From assembly GCA_032191485.1 (NCBI GenBank), contig JAVDOI010000136.1:262001-326000 (forward strand): DNA of 64,000 nucleotides, in the 5' to 3' direction. The translations under genes were made by a program, and so were the position numbers. Below are positions 20,414 to 31,202 of the stretch, piece after piece. The first letter of the stretch is position 1; each line of letters begins with the position of its first letter. This DNA comes from Leptoclinus maculatus (taxonomy: Eukaryota; Chordata; Actinopteri; Perciformes; Stichaeidae). Below the pieces are notes generated by a model. That model was not told the DNA's origin and did not search any database. It saw nothing but the letters and a program-made list of their open reading frames with translations.

Positions 20414-20580
20414 GAAGAGTTTGGTTTCTTCTTTGCTTGTGATTTGTGGAGAAAAAAAGCCTCAATTTAAGAGCACAATGGGAAGTCTTGCAGACTGCAC
20501 TTGAGTGTTTGTCGCACGACAACTTGTTCATTGCGATCACTGTTGTTTACCAAAAGGGCAGACTAAAGGGAAGTGGACTG

Positions 20581-20662
20581 CGACGAGGATGGGATTCGAA
20601 ACCACGCGTGCAGAGCACAATGGATTAGCAGTCCATCGCCTTAACCACTCGGCCACCTCGTC
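20581..20662 (-). tRNA. trnas-gcu: tRNA-Ser(GCT), unit 41 B7, G53T
   Basis: G53T breaks the G53-C61 pair that closes the T loop and alters the B box. Confidence 0.72.
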
Positions 20663-20813
20663 CTCCGTCCTCCGTAGATCACTTTTTACAGCAATAGTCG
20701 GATCGAAGTCACCTTCCTAACTGTCAACATCGGCCTGGAAAGTGTAGAAAAGCGTTATGTAGAGGGGAGGAGGAGACGAGCTACGCCGATTCTACCCACA
20801 TGCTTTATTCAGA

Positions 20814-20886
20814 GGGGAATTAGCTCAAATGGTAGAGCGCTTGCTTAGCATGCGAGAGGTAGTGGGATCGATGCCCACATTCTCCA
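20814..20886 (+). tRNA. trnaa-agc: tRNA-Ala(AGC), unit 41
   Basis: Consensus copy. Confidence 0.97.
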
Positions 20887-21147
20887 GAAGAATTTGGTTT
20901 CTTCTTTGCTTGTGATTAGTGGAGAAAAAAAGACTCAATTTAAGAACTCAATGGGAAGTATAGCAGACTGCACTTGAGTGTTTGTCGCACCACAACTTGT
21001 TCATTGCGATCACTGTTGTTTACCAATGTGTGCAATTCAGGTACTATAAGGCTTGCTTCACTCATGGTCACATCTGAGCCAATTGTTCCAAGGACAATGG
21101 AGCGTCTTATACCACGTAGGTATGGTAGACTAAAGCGAAGTGGACTG

Positions 21148-21229
21148 CGACGAGGATGGGATTCGAACCCACGCGTGCAGAGCACAATGGATTAGCAGTC
21201 CATCGACTTAACCACTCGGCCACCTCGTC
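21148..21229 (-). tRNA. trnas-gcu: tRNA-Ser(GCT), unit 42 A, G24T
   Basis: G24T breaks the middle pair of the three-pair D stem. Confidence 0.75.
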
Positions 21230-21373
21230 CTCCGTAGAACACCTTTTACAGCAATAGTCGGATCGAAGTCACCTTCCAAACTGTCAACATCGGCCTGGAA
21301 AGTGTAGAAAAGCGTTATGTAGAGGGGAGGAGGAGTTGAGCTACGCCGATTCTACCCACATGCTTTATTCAGA

Positions 21374-21446
21374 GGGGAATTAGCTCAAATGGTAGAGCGC
21401 TTGCTTAGCATGCGAGAGGTAGTGGGATCGATGCCCACATTCTCCA
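21374..21446 (+). tRNA. trnaa-agc: tRNA-Ala(AGC), unit 42
   Basis: Consensus gene; upstream spacer reads aggagttgag, unique to this unit. Confidence 0.97.
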
Positions 21447-21707
21447 GAAGAATTTGGTTTCTTCTTTGCTTGTGATTAGTGGAGAAAAAAAGACTCAATT
21501 TAAGAACTCAATGGGAAGTATAGCAGACTGCACTTGAGTGTTTGTCGCACCACAACTTGTTCATTGCGATCACTGTTGTTTACCAATGTGTGCAATTCAG
21601 GTACTATAAGGCTTGCTTCACTCATGGTCACATCTGAGCCAATTGTTCCAAGGACAATGGAGCGTCTTATACCACGTAGGTATGGTAGACTAAAGCGAAG
21701 TGGACTG

Positions 21708-21789
21708 CGACGAGGATGGGATTCGAACCCACGCGTGCAGAGCACAATGGATTAGCAGTCCATCGCCTTAACCACTCGGCCACCTCGTC
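21708..21789 (-). tRNA. trnas-gcu: tRNA-Ser(GCT), unit 43 A7
   Basis: Consensus copy. Confidence 0.97.
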
Positions 21790-21940
21790 CTCCATCCTCC
21801 GTAGATCACTTTTAAGAGCAATAGTCGGATCGAAGTCACCTTCCTAACTGTCAACATCGGCCTGGAAAGTGTCGAAAAGCGTTATGTAGAGGGGAGGAGG
21901 AGACGAGCTACGCCGATTCTACCCACATGCTTTATTCAGA

Positions 21941-22013
21941 GGGGAATTAGCTCAAATGGTAGAGCGCTTGCTTAGCATGCGAGAGGTAGTGGGATCGATG
22001 CCCACATTCTCCA
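21941..22013 (+). tRNA. trnaa-agc: tRNA-Ala(AGC), unit 43
   Basis: Consensus copy. Confidence 0.97.
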
Positions 22014-22180
22014 GAAGAGTTTGGTTTCTTCTTTGCTTGTGATTAGTGGAGAAAAAAAGACTCAATTTAAGAGCACAATGGAAAGTCTTGCAGACTGCAC
22101 TTGAGTGTTTGTCGCACGACAACTTGTTCATTGCGATCACTGTTGTTTACCAAAAGGGCAGACTAAAGGGAAGTGGACTG

Positions 22181-22262
22181 CGACGAGGATGGGATTCAAA
22201 CCCACGAGTGCAGAGCACAATGGATTAGCAGTCCATCGCCTTAACCACTCGGCCACCTCGTC
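22181..22262 (-). tRNA. trnas-gcu: tRNA-Ser(GCT), unit 44 B7, C56T family
   Basis: C56T removes the invariant T-loop C that pairs with G19 and is the core of the B box (now GGTTTGAATCC). Linked G-to-T just after the variable-arm stem. First of 14 copies with both changes. Confidence 0.75.
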
Positions 22263-22413
22263 CTCCGTCCTCCGTAGATCACTTTTTACAGCAATAGTCG
22301 GATCGAAGTCACCTTCCAAACTGTCAACATCGGCCTGGAAAGTGTAGAAAAGCGTTATGTAGAGGGGAGGAGGAGACGAGCTACGCCGATTCTACCCACA
22401 TGCTTTATTCAGA

Positions 22414-22486
22414 GGGGAATTAGCTCAAATGGTAGAGCGCTTGCTTAGCATGCGAGAGGTAGTGGGATCGATGCCCACATTCTCCA
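22414..22486 (+). tRNA. trnaa-agc: tRNA-Ala(AGC), unit 44
   Basis: Consensus copy. Confidence 0.97.
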
Positions 22487-22747
22487 GAAGAATTTGGTTT
22501 CTTCTTTGCTTGTGATTAGTGGAGAAAAAAAGACTCAATTTAAGAACTCAATGGGAAGTATAGCAGACTGCACTTGAGTGTTTGTCGCACCACAACTTGT
22601 TCATTGCGATCACTGTTGTTTACCAATGTGTGCAATTCAGGTACTATAAGGCTTGCTTCGCTCATGGTCACATCTGAGCCAATTGTTCCAAGGACAATGG
22701 AGCGTCTTATACCACGTAGGTATGGTAGACTAAAGCGAAGTGGACTG

Positions 22748-22829
22748 CGACGAGGATGGGATTCGAACCCACGCGTGCAGAGCACAATGGATTAGCAGTC
22801 CATCGCCTTAACCACTCGGCCACCTCGTC
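22748..22829 (-). tRNA. trnas-gcu: tRNA-Ser(GCT), unit 45 A
   Basis: Consensus copy. Confidence 0.97.
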
Positions 22830-22973
22830 CTCCGTAGAACACTTTTTACAGCAATAGTCGGATCGAAGTCACCTTCCAAACTGTCAACATCGGCCTGGAA
22901 AGTGTAGAAAAGCGTTATGTAGAGGGGAGGAGGAGGGGAGCTACGCCGATTCTACCCACATGCTTTATTCAGA

Positions 22974-23046
22974 GGGGAATTAGCTCAAATGGTAGAGCGC
23001 TTGCTTAGCATGCGAGAGGTAGTGGGATCGATGCCCACATTCTCCA
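22974..23046 (+). tRNA. trnaa-agc: tRNA-Ala(AGC), unit 45
   Basis: Consensus gene; spacer aggaggggag shared with unit 55. Confidence 0.97.
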
Positions 23047-23307
23047 GAAGAATTTGGTTTCTTCTTTGCTTGTGATTAGTGGAGAAAAAAAGACTCAATT
23101 TAAGAACTCAATGGGAAGTATAGCAGACTGCACTTGAGTGTTTGTCGCACCACAACTTGTTCATTGCGATCACTGTTGTTTACCAATGTGTGCAATTCAG
23201 GTACTATAAGGCTTGCTTCACTCATGGTCACATCTGAGCCAATTGTTCCAAGGACAATGGAGCGTCTTATACCACGTAGGTATGGTAGACTAAAGCGAAG
23301 TGGACTG

Positions 23308-23389
23308 CGACGAGGATGGGATTCGAACCCACGCGTGCAGAGCACAATGGATTAGCAGTCCATCGCCTTAACCACTCGGCCACCTCGTC
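23308..23389 (-). tRNA. trnas-gcu: tRNA-Ser(GCT), unit 46 A
   Basis: Consensus copy. Confidence 0.97.
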
Positions 23390-23533
23390 CTCCGTAGAAC
23401 ACTTTTTACAGCAATAGTCGGATCGAAGTCACCTTCCAAACTGTCAACATCGGCCTGGAAAGTGTAGAAAAGCGTTATGTAGAGGGGAGGAGGAGACGAG
23501 CTACGCCGATTCTACCCACATGCTTTATTCAGA

Positions 23534-23606
23534 GGGGAATTAGCTCAAATGGTAGAGCGCTTGCTTAGCATGCGAGAGGTAGTGGGATCGATGCCCACAT
23601 TCTCCA
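23534..23606 (+). tRNA. trnaa-agc: tRNA-Ala(AGC), unit 46
   Basis: Consensus copy. Confidence 0.97.
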
Positions 23607-23867
23607 GAAGAATTTGGTTTCTTCTTTGCTTGTGATTAGTAGAGAAAAAAAGACTCAATTTAAGAACTCAATGGGAAGTATAGCAGACTGCACTTGAGTG
23701 TTTGTCGCACCACAACTTGTTCATTGCGATCACTGTTGTTTACCAATGTGTGCAATTCAGGTACTATAAGGCTTGCTTCACTCATGGTCACATCTGAGCC
23801 AATTGTTCCAAGGACAATGGAGCGTCTTATACCACGTAGGTATGGTAGACTAAAGCGAAGTGGACTG

Positions 23868-23949
23868 CGACGAGGATGGGATTCGAACCCACGCGTGCAG
23901 AGCACAATGGATTAGCAGTCCATCGCCTTAACCACTCGGCCACCTCGTC
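23868..23949 (-). tRNA. trnas-gcu: tRNA-Ser(GCT), unit 47 A
   Basis: Consensus copy. Confidence 0.97.
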
Positions 23950-24093
23950 CTCCGTAGAACACTTTTTACAGCAATAGTCGGATCGAAGTCACCTTCCAAA
24001 CTGTCAACATCGGCCTGGAAAGTGTAGAAAAGCGTTATGTAGAGGGGAGGAGGAGACGAGCTACGCCGATTCTACCCACATGCTTTATTCAGA

Positions 24094-24166
24094 GGGGAAT
24101 TAGCTCAAATGGTAGAGCGCTTGCTTAGCATGCGAGAGGTAGTGGGATCGATGCCCACATTCTCCA
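24094..24166 (+). tRNA. trnaa-agc: tRNA-Ala(AGC), unit 47
   Basis: Consensus copy. Confidence 0.97.
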
Positions 24167-24333
24167 GAAGAGTTTGGTTTCTTCTTTGCTTGTGATTAGT
24201 GGAGAAAAAAAGACTCAATTTAAGAGCACAATGGGAAGTCTTGCAGACTGCACTTGAGTGTTTGTCGCACGACAACTTGTTCATTGCGATCACTGTTGTT
24301 TACCAAAAGGGCAGACTAAAGGGAAGTGGACTG

Positions 24334-24415
24334 CGACGAGGATGGGATTCGAACCCACGCGTGCAGAGCACAATGGATTAGCAGTCCATCGCCTTAACCA
24401 CTCGGCCACCTCGTC
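24334..24415 (-). tRNA. trnas-gcu: tRNA-Ser(GCT), unit 48 B
   Basis: Consensus copy. Confidence 0.97.
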
Positions 24416-24559
24416 CTCCGTAGAACACTTTTTACAGCAATAGTCGGATCGAAGTCACCTTCCAAACTGTCAACATCGGCCTGGAAAGTGTAGAAAAGCG
24501 TTATGTAGAGGGGAGGAGGAGACGAGCTACGCCGATTCTACCCACATGCTTTATTCAGA

Positions 24560-24632
24560 TGGGAATTAGCTCAAATGGTAGAGCGCTTGCTTAGCATGCG
24601 AGAGGTAGTGGGATCGATGCCCACATTCTCCA
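24560..24632 (+). tRNA. trnaa-agc: tRNA-Ala(AGC), unit 48, G1T
   Basis: G1T unpairs the first acceptor position (U1-C72). Shared with units 49 and 58. Confidence 0.8.
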
Positions 24633-24799
24633 GAAGAGTTTGGTTTCTTCTTTGCTTGTGATTAGTGGAGAAAAAAAGACTCAATTTAAGAGCACAATGG
24701 GAAGTCTTGCAGACTGCACTTGAGTGTTTGTCGCACGACAACTTGTTCATTGCGATCACTGTTGTTTACCAAAAGGGCAGACTAAAGGGAAGTGGACTG

Positions 24800-24881
24800 C
24801 GACGAGGATGGGATTCGAACCCACGCGTGCAGAGCACAAGGGATTAGCAGTCCATCGCCTTAACCACTCGGCCACCTCGTC
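24800..24881 (-). tRNA. trnas-gcu: tRNA-Ser(GCT), unit 49 B, A42C
   Basis: A42C gives U28-C42 in the anticodon stem. Shared with units 33, 50 and 59. Confidence 0.8.
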
Positions 24882-25025
24882 CTCCGTAGAACACTTTTTA
24901 CAGCAATAGTCGGATCGAAGTCACCTTCCAAACTGTCAACATCGGCCTGGAAAGTGTAGAAAAGCGTTATGTAGAGGGGAGGAGGAGACGAGCTACGCCG
25001 ATTCTACCCACATGCTTTATTCAGA

Positions 25026-25098
25026 TGGGAATTAGCTCAAATGGTAGAGCGCTTGCTTAGCATGCGAGAGGTAGTGGGATCGATGCCCACATTCTCCA
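25026..25098 (+). tRNA. trnaa-agc: tRNA-Ala(AGC), unit 49, G1T
   Basis: Same G1T as unit 48. Confidence 0.8.
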
Positions 25099-25265
25099 GA
25101 AGAGTTTGGTTTCTTCTTTGCTTGTGATTAGTGGAGAAAAAAAGACTCAATTTAAGAGCACAATGGGAAGTCTTGCAGACTGCACTTGAGTGTTTGTCGC
25201 ACGACAACTTGTTCATTGCGATCACTGTTGTTTACCAAAAGGGCAGACTAAAGGGAAGTGGACTG

Positions 25266-25347
25266 CGACGAGGATGGGATTCGAACCCACGCGTGCAGAG
25301 CACAAGGGATTAGCAGTCCATCGCCTTAACCACTCGGCCACCTCGTC
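25266..25347 (-). tRNA. trnas-gcu: tRNA-Ser(GCT), unit 50 B, A42C
   Basis: Same A42C as unit 49. Confidence 0.8.
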
Positions 25348-25491
25348 CTCCGTAGATCACTTTTTACAGCAATAGTCGGATCGAAGTCACCTTCCAAACT
25401 GTCAACATCGGCCTGGAAAGTGTAGAAAAGCGTTATGTAGAGGGGAGGAGGAGACGAGCTACGCCGATTCTACCCACATGCTTTATTCAGA

Positions 25492-25564
25492 GGGGAATTA
25501 GCTCAAATGGTAGAGCGCTTGCTTAGCATGCGAGAGGTAGTGGGATCGATGCCCACATTCTCCA
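25492..25564 (+). tRNA. trnaa-agc: tRNA-Ala(AGC), unit 50
   Basis: Consensus copy. Confidence 0.97.
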
Positions 25565-25731
25565 GAAGAATTTGGTTTCTTCTTTGCTTGTGATTAGTGG
25601 AGAAAAAAAGACTCAATTTAAGAGCACAATGGGAAGTCTTGCAGACTGCACTTGAGTGTTTGTCGCACGACAACTTGTTCATTGCGATCACTGTTGTTTA
25701 CCAAAAGGGCAGACTAAAGGGAAGTGGACTG

Positions 25732-25813
25732 CGACGAGGATGGGATTCGAACCCACGCGTGCAGAGCACAATGGATTAGCAGTCCATCGCCTTAACCACT
25801 CGGCCACCTCGTC
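25732..25813 (-). tRNA. trnas-gcu: tRNA-Ser(GCT), unit 51 B7
   Basis: Consensus copy. Confidence 0.97.
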
Positions 25814-25964
25814 CTCCGTCCTCCGTAGATCATTTTTTACAGCAATAGTCGGATCGAAGTCACCTTCCAAACTGTCAACATCGGCCTGGAAAGTGTAGAA
25901 AAGCGTTATGTAGAGGGGAGGAGGAGACGAGCTACGCCGATTCTACCCACATGCTTTATTCAGA

Positions 25965-26037
25965 GGGGAATTAGCTCAAATGGTAGAGCGCTTGCTTAGC
26001 ATGCGAGAGGTAGTGGGATCGATGCCCACATTCTCCA
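25965..26037 (+). tRNA. trnaa-agc: tRNA-Ala(AGC), unit 51
   Basis: Consensus copy. Confidence 0.97.
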
Positions 26038-26298
26038 GAAGAATTTGGTTTCTTCTTTGCTTGTGATTAGTGGAGAAAAAAAGACTCAATTTAAGAACTC
26101 AATGGGAAGTATAGCAGACTGCACTTGAGTGTTTGTCGCACCACAACTTGTTCATTGCGATCACTGTTGTTTACCAATGTGTGCAATTCAGGTACTATAA
26201 GGCTTGCTTCGCTCATGGTCACATCTGAGCCAATTGTTCCAAGGACAATGGAGCGTCTTATACCACGTAGGTATGGTAGACTAAAGCGAAGTGGACTG

Positions 26299-26380
26299 CG
26301 ACGAGGATGGGATTCGAACCCACGCGTGCAGAGCACAATGGATTAGCAGTCCATCGCCTTAACCACTCGGCCACCTCGTC
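26299..26380 (-). tRNA. trnas-gcu: tRNA-Ser(GCT), unit 52 A7
   Basis: Consensus copy. Confidence 0.97.
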
Positions 26381-26531
26381 CTCCATCCTCCGTAGATCAC
26401 TTTTAAGAGCAATAGTCGGATCGAAGTCACCTTCCTAACTGTCAACATCGGCCTGGAAAGTGTAGAAAAGCGTTATGTAGAGGGGAGGAGGAGACGAGCT
26501 ACGCCGATTCTACCCACATGCTTTATTCAGA

Positions 26532-26604
26532 GGGGAATGAGCTCAAATGGTAGAGCGCTTGCTTAGCATGCGAGAGGTAGTGGGATCGATGCCCACATTC
26601 TCCA
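26532..26604 (+). tRNA. trnaa-agc: tRNA-Ala(AGC), unit 52, T8G
   Basis: Loss of invariant U8 (U8-A14 pair, first A-box base). Shared with unit 61. Confidence 0.75.
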
Positions 26605-26771
26605 GAAGAGTTTGGTTTCTTCTTTGCTTGTGATTAGTGGAGAAAAAAAGACTCAATTTAAGAGCACAATGGGAAGTCTTGCAGACTGCACTTGAGTGTT
26701 TGTCGCACGACAACATGTTCATTGCGATCACTGTTGTTTACCAAAAGGGCAGACTAAAGGGAAGTGGACTG

Positions 26772-26853
26772 CGACGAGGATGGGATTCGAACCCACGCGT
26801 GCAGAGCACAATGGATGAGCAGTCCATCGCCTTAACCACTCGGCCACCTCGTC
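26772..26853 (-). tRNA. trnas-gcu: tRNA-Ser(GCT), unit 53 B7, A37C
   Basis: A37C, next to the anticodon, removes the base expected to carry t6A. The only copy with this change, and it sits at the junction of the 5064-base duplication. Confidence 0.8.
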
Positions 26854-27004
26854 CTCCATCCTCCGTAGATCACTTTTAAGAGCAATAGTCGGATCGAAGT
26901 CACCTTCCTAACTGTCAACATCGGCCTGGAAAGTGTCGAAAAGCGTTATGTAGAGGGGAGGAGGAGACGAGCTACGCCGATTCTACCCACATGCTTTATT
27001 CAGA

Positions 27005-27077
27005 GGGGAATTAGCTCAAATGGTAGAGCGCTTGCTTAGCATGCGAGAGGTAGTGGGATCGATGCCCACATTCTCCA
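27005..27077 (+). tRNA. trnaa-agc: tRNA-Ala(AGC), unit 53
   Basis: Consensus copy. Confidence 0.97.
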
Positions 27078-27244
27078 GAAGAGTTTGGTTTCTTCTTTGC
27101 TTGTGATTAGTGGAGAAAAAAAGACTCAATTTAAGAGCACAATGGAAAGTCTTGCAGACTGCACTTGAGTGTTTGTCGCACGACAACTTGTTCATTGCGA
27201 TCACTGTTGTTTACCAAAAGGGCAGACTAAAGTGAAGTGGACTG

Positions 27245-27326
27245 CGACGAGGATGGGATTCAAACCCACGAGTGCAGAGCACAATGGATTAGCAGTCCAT
27301 CGCCTTAACCACTCGGCCACCTCGTC
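27245..27326 (-). tRNA. trnas-gcu: tRNA-Ser(GCT), unit 54 B7, C56T family
   Basis: C56T plus the linked variable-arm change; duplicate of unit 44. Confidence 0.75.
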
Positions 27327-27477
27327 CTCCGTCCTCCGTAGATCACTTTTTACAGCAATAGTCGGATCGAAGTCACCTTCCAAACTGTCAACATCGGCCT
27401 GGAAAGTGTAGAAAAGCGTTATGTAGAGGGGAGGAGGAGACGAGCTACGCCGATTCTACCCACATGCTTTATTCAGA

Positions 27478-27550
27478 GGGGAATTAGCTCAAATGGTAGA
27501 GCGCTTGCTTAGCATGCGAGAGGTAGTGGGATCGATGCCCACATTCTCCA
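27478..27550 (+). tRNA. trnaa-agc: tRNA-Ala(AGC), unit 54
   Basis: Consensus copy. Confidence 0.97.
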
Positions 27551-27811
27551 GAAGAATTTGGTTTCTTCTTTGCTTGTGATTAGTGGAGAAAAAAAGACTC
27601 AATTTAAGAACTCAATGGGAAGTATAGCAGACTGCACTTGAGTGTTTGTCGCACCACAACTTGTTCATTGCGATCACTGTTGTTTACCAATGTGTGCAAT
27701 TCAGGTACTATAAGGCTTGCTTCGCTCATGGTCACATCTGAGCCAATTGTTCCAAGGACAATGGAGCGTCTTATACCACGTAGGTATGGTAGACTAAAGC
27801 GAAGTGGACTG

Positions 27812-27893
27812 CGACGAGGATGGGATTCGAACCCACGCGTGCAGAGCACAATGGATTAGCAGTCCATCGCCTTAACCACTCGGCCACCTCGTC
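27812..27893 (-). tRNA. trnas-gcu: tRNA-Ser(GCT), unit 55 A
   Basis: Consensus copy. Confidence 0.97.
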
Positions 27894-28037
27894 CTCCGTA
27901 GAACACTTTTTACAGCAATAGTCGGATCGAAGTCACCTTCCAAACTGTCAACATCGGCCTGGAAAGTGTAGAAAAGCGTTATGTAGAGGGGAGGAGGAGG
28001 GGAGCTACGCCGATTCTACCCACATGCTTTATTCAGA

Positions 28038-28110
28038 GGGGAATTAGCTCAAATGGTAGAGCGCTTGCTTAGCATGCGAGAGGTAGTGGGATCGATGCCC
28101 ACATTCTCCA
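28038..28110 (+). tRNA. trnaa-agc: tRNA-Ala(AGC), unit 55
   Basis: Consensus copy. Confidence 0.97.
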
Positions 28111-28371
28111 GAAGAATTTGGTTTCTTCTTTGCTTGTGATTAGTGGAGAAAAAAAGACTCAATTTAAGAACTCAATGGGAAGTATAGCAGACTGCACTTG
28201 AGTGTTTGTCGCACCACAACTTGTTCATTGCGATCACTGTTGTTTACCAATGTGTGCAATTCAGGTACTATAAGGCTTGCTTCACTCATGGTCACATCTG
28301 AGCCAATTGTTCCAAGGACAATGGAGCGTCTTATACCACGTAGGTATGGTAGACTAAAGCGAAGTGGACTG

Positions 28372-28453
28372 CGACGAGGATGGGATTCGAACCCACGCGT
28401 GCAGAGCACAATGGATTAGCAGTCCATCGCCTTAACCACTCGGCCACCTCGTC
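28372..28453 (-). tRNA. trnas-gcu: tRNA-Ser(GCT), unit 56 A
   Basis: Consensus copy. Confidence 0.97.
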
Positions 28454-28597
28454 CTCCGTAGAACACTTTTTACAGCAATAGTCGGATCGAAGTCACCTTC
28501 CAAACTGTCAACATCGGCCTGGAAAGTGTAGAAAAGCGTTATGGAGAGGGGAGGAGGAGACGAGCTACGCCGATTCTACCCACATGCTTTATTCAGA

Positions 28598-28670
28598 GGG
28601 GAATTAGCTCAAATGGTAGAGCGCTTGCTTAGCATGCGAGAGGTAGTGGGATCGATGCCCACATTCTCCA
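28598..28670 (+). tRNA. trnaa-agc: tRNA-Ala(AGC), unit 56
   Basis: Consensus copy. Confidence 0.97.
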
Positions 28671-28931
28671 GAAGAATTTGGTTTCTTCTTTGCTTGTGAT
28701 TAGTAGAGAAAAAAAGACTCAATTTAAGAACTCAATGGGAAGTATAGCAGACTGCACTTGAGTGTTTGTCACACCACAACTTGTTCATTGCGATCACTGT
28801 TGTTTACCAATGTGTGCAATTCAGGTACTATAAGGCTTGCTTCACTCATGGTCACATCTGAGCCAATTGTTCCAAGGACAATGGAGCGTCTTATACCACG
28901 TAGGTATGGTAGACTAAAGCGAAGTGGACTG

Positions 28932-29013
28932 CGACGAGGATGGGATTCGAACCCACGCGTGCAGAGCACAATGGATTAGCAGTCCATCGCCTTAACCACT
29001 CGGCCACCTCGTC
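28932..29013 (-). tRNA. trnas-gcu: tRNA-Ser(GCT), unit 57 A
   Basis: Consensus copy. Confidence 0.97.
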
Positions 29014-29157
29014 CTCCGTAGAACACTTTTTACAGCAATAGTCGGATCGAAGTCACCTTCCAAACTGTCAACATCGGCCTGGAAAGTGTAGAAAAGCGTT
29101 ATGTAGAGGGGAGGAGGAGACGAGCTACGCCGATTCTACCCACATGCTTTATTCAGA

Positions 29158-29230
29158 GGGGAATTAGCTCAAATGGTAGAGCGCTTGCTTAGCATGCGAG
29201 AGGTAGTGGGATCGATGCCCACATTCTCCA
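29158..29230 (+). tRNA. trnaa-agc: tRNA-Ala(AGC), unit 57
   Basis: Consensus copy. Confidence 0.97.
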
Positions 29231-29397
29231 GAAGAGTTTGGTTTCTTCTTTGCTTGTGATTAGTGGAGAAAAAAAGACTCAATTTAAGAGCACAATGGGA
29301 AGTCTTGCAGACTGCACTTGAGTGTTTGTCGCACGACAACTTGTTCATTGCGATCACTGTTGTTTACCAAAAGGGCAGACTAAAGGGAAGTGGACTG

Positions 29398-29479
29398 CGA
29401 CGAGGATGGGATTCGAACCCACGCGTGCAGAGCACAATGGATTAGCAGTCCATCGCCTTAACCACTCGGCCACCTCGTC
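29398..29479 (-). tRNA. trnas-gcu: tRNA-Ser(GCT), unit 58 B
   Basis: Consensus copy. Confidence 0.97.
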
Positions 29480-29623
29480 CTCCGTAGAACACTTTTTACA
29501 GCAATAGTCGGATCGAAGTCACCTTCCAAACTGTCAACATCGGCCTGGAAAGTGTAGAAAAGCGTTATGTAGAGGGGAGGAGGAGACGAGCTACGCCGAT
29601 TCTACCCACATGCTTTATTCAGA

Positions 29624-29696
29624 TGGGAATTAGCTCAAATGGTAGAGCGCTTGCTTAGCATGCGAGAGGTAGTGGGATCGATGCCCACATTCTCCA
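29624..29696 (+). tRNA. trnaa-agc: tRNA-Ala(AGC), unit 58, G1T
   Basis: G1T, duplicate of unit 48. Confidence 0.8.
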
Positions 29697-29863
29697 GAAG
29701 AGTTTGGTTTCTTCTTTGCTTGTGATTAGTGGAGAAAAAAAGACTCAATTTAAGAGCACAATGGGAAGTCTTGCAGACTGCACTTGAGTGTTTGTCGCAC
29801 GACAACTTGTTCATTGCGATCACTGTTGTTTACCAAAAGGGCAGACTAAAGGGAAGTGGACTG

Positions 29864-29945
29864 CGACGAGGATGGGATTCGAACCCACGCGTGCAGAGCA
29901 CAAGGGATTAGCAGTCCATCGCCTTAACCACTCGGCCACCTCGTC
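29864..29945 (-). tRNA. trnas-gcu: tRNA-Ser(GCT), unit 59 B, A42C
   Basis: U28-C42 mismatch, duplicate of unit 49 or 50. Confidence 0.8.
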
Positions 29946-30089
29946 CTCCGTAGATCACTTTTTACAGCAATAGTCGGATCGAAGTCACCTTCCAAACTGT
30001 CAACATCGGCCTGGAAAGTGTAGAAAAGCGTTATGTAGAGGGGAGGAGGAGACGAGCTACGCCGATTCTACCCACATGCTTTATTCAGA

Positions 30090-30162
30090 GGGGAATTAGC
30101 TCAAATGGTAGAGCGCTTGCTTAGCATGCGAGAGGTAGTGGGATCGATGCCCACATTCTCCA
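30090..30162 (+). tRNA. trnaa-agc: tRNA-Ala(AGC), unit 59
   Basis: Consensus copy. Confidence 0.97.
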
Positions 30163-30329
30163 GAAGAATTTGGTTTCTTCTTTGCTTGTGATTAGTGGAG
30201 AAAAAAAGACTCAATTTAAGAGCACAATGGGAAGTCTTGCAGACTGCACTTGAGTGTTTGTCGCACGACAACTTGTTCATTGCGATCACTGTTGTTTACC
30301 AAAAGGGCAGACTAAAGGGAAGTGGACTG

Positions 30330-30411
30330 CGACGAGGATGGGATTCGAACCCACGCGTGCAGAGCACAATGGATTAGCAGTCCATCGCCTTAACCACTCG
30401 GCCACCTCGTC
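30330..30411 (-). tRNA. trnas-gcu: tRNA-Ser(GCT), unit 60 B7
   Basis: Consensus copy. Confidence 0.97.
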
Positions 30412-30562
30412 CTCCGTCCTCCGTAGATCATTTTTTACAGCAATAGTCGGATCGAAGTCACCTTCCAAACTGTCAACATCGGCCTGGAAAGTGTAGAAAA
30501 GCGTTATGTAGAGGGGAGGAGGAGACGAGCTACGCCGATTCTACCCACATGCTTTATTCAGA

Positions 30563-30635
30563 GGGGAATTAGCTCAAATGGTAGAGCGCTTGCTTAGCAT
30601 GCGAGAGGTAGTGGGATCGATGCCCACATTCTCCA
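30563..30635 (+). tRNA. trnaa-agc: tRNA-Ala(AGC), unit 60
   Basis: Consensus copy. Confidence 0.97.
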
Positions 30636-30896
30636 GAAGAATTTGGTTTCTTCTTTGCTTGTGATTAGTGGAGAAAAAAAGACTCAATTTAAGAACTCAA
30701 TGGGAAGTATAGCAGACTGCACTTGAGTGTTTGTCGCACCACAACTTGTTCATTGCGATCACTGTTGTTTACCAATGTGTGCAATTCAGGTACTATAAGG
30801 CTTGCTTCGCTCATGGTCACATCTGAGCCAATTGTTCCAAGGACAATGGAGCGTCTTATACCACGTAGGTATGGTAGACTAAAGCGAAGTGGACTG

Positions 30897-30978
30897 CGAC
30901 GAGGATGGGATTCGAACCCACGCGTGCAGAGCACAATGGATTAGCAGTCCATCGCCTTAACCACTCGGCCACCTCGTC
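30897..30978 (-). tRNA. trnas-gcu: tRNA-Ser(GCT), unit 61 A7
   Basis: Consensus copy. Confidence 0.97.
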
Positions 30979-31129
30979 CTCCATCCTCCGTAGATCACTT
31001 TTAAGAGCAATAGTCGGATCGAAGTCACCTTCCTAACTGTCAACATCGGCCTGGAAAGTGTAGAAAAGCGTTATGTAGAGGGGAGGAGGAGACGAGCTAC
31101 GCCGATTCTACCCACATGCTTTATTCAGA

Positions 31130-31202
31130 GGGGAATGAGCTCAAATGGTAGAGCGCTTGCTTAGCATGCGAGAGGTAGTGGGATCGATGCCCACATTCTC
31201 CA
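31130..31202 (+). tRNA. trnaa-agc: tRNA-Ala(AGC), unit 61, T8G
   Basis: U8 lost, duplicate of unit 52. Confidence 0.75.
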
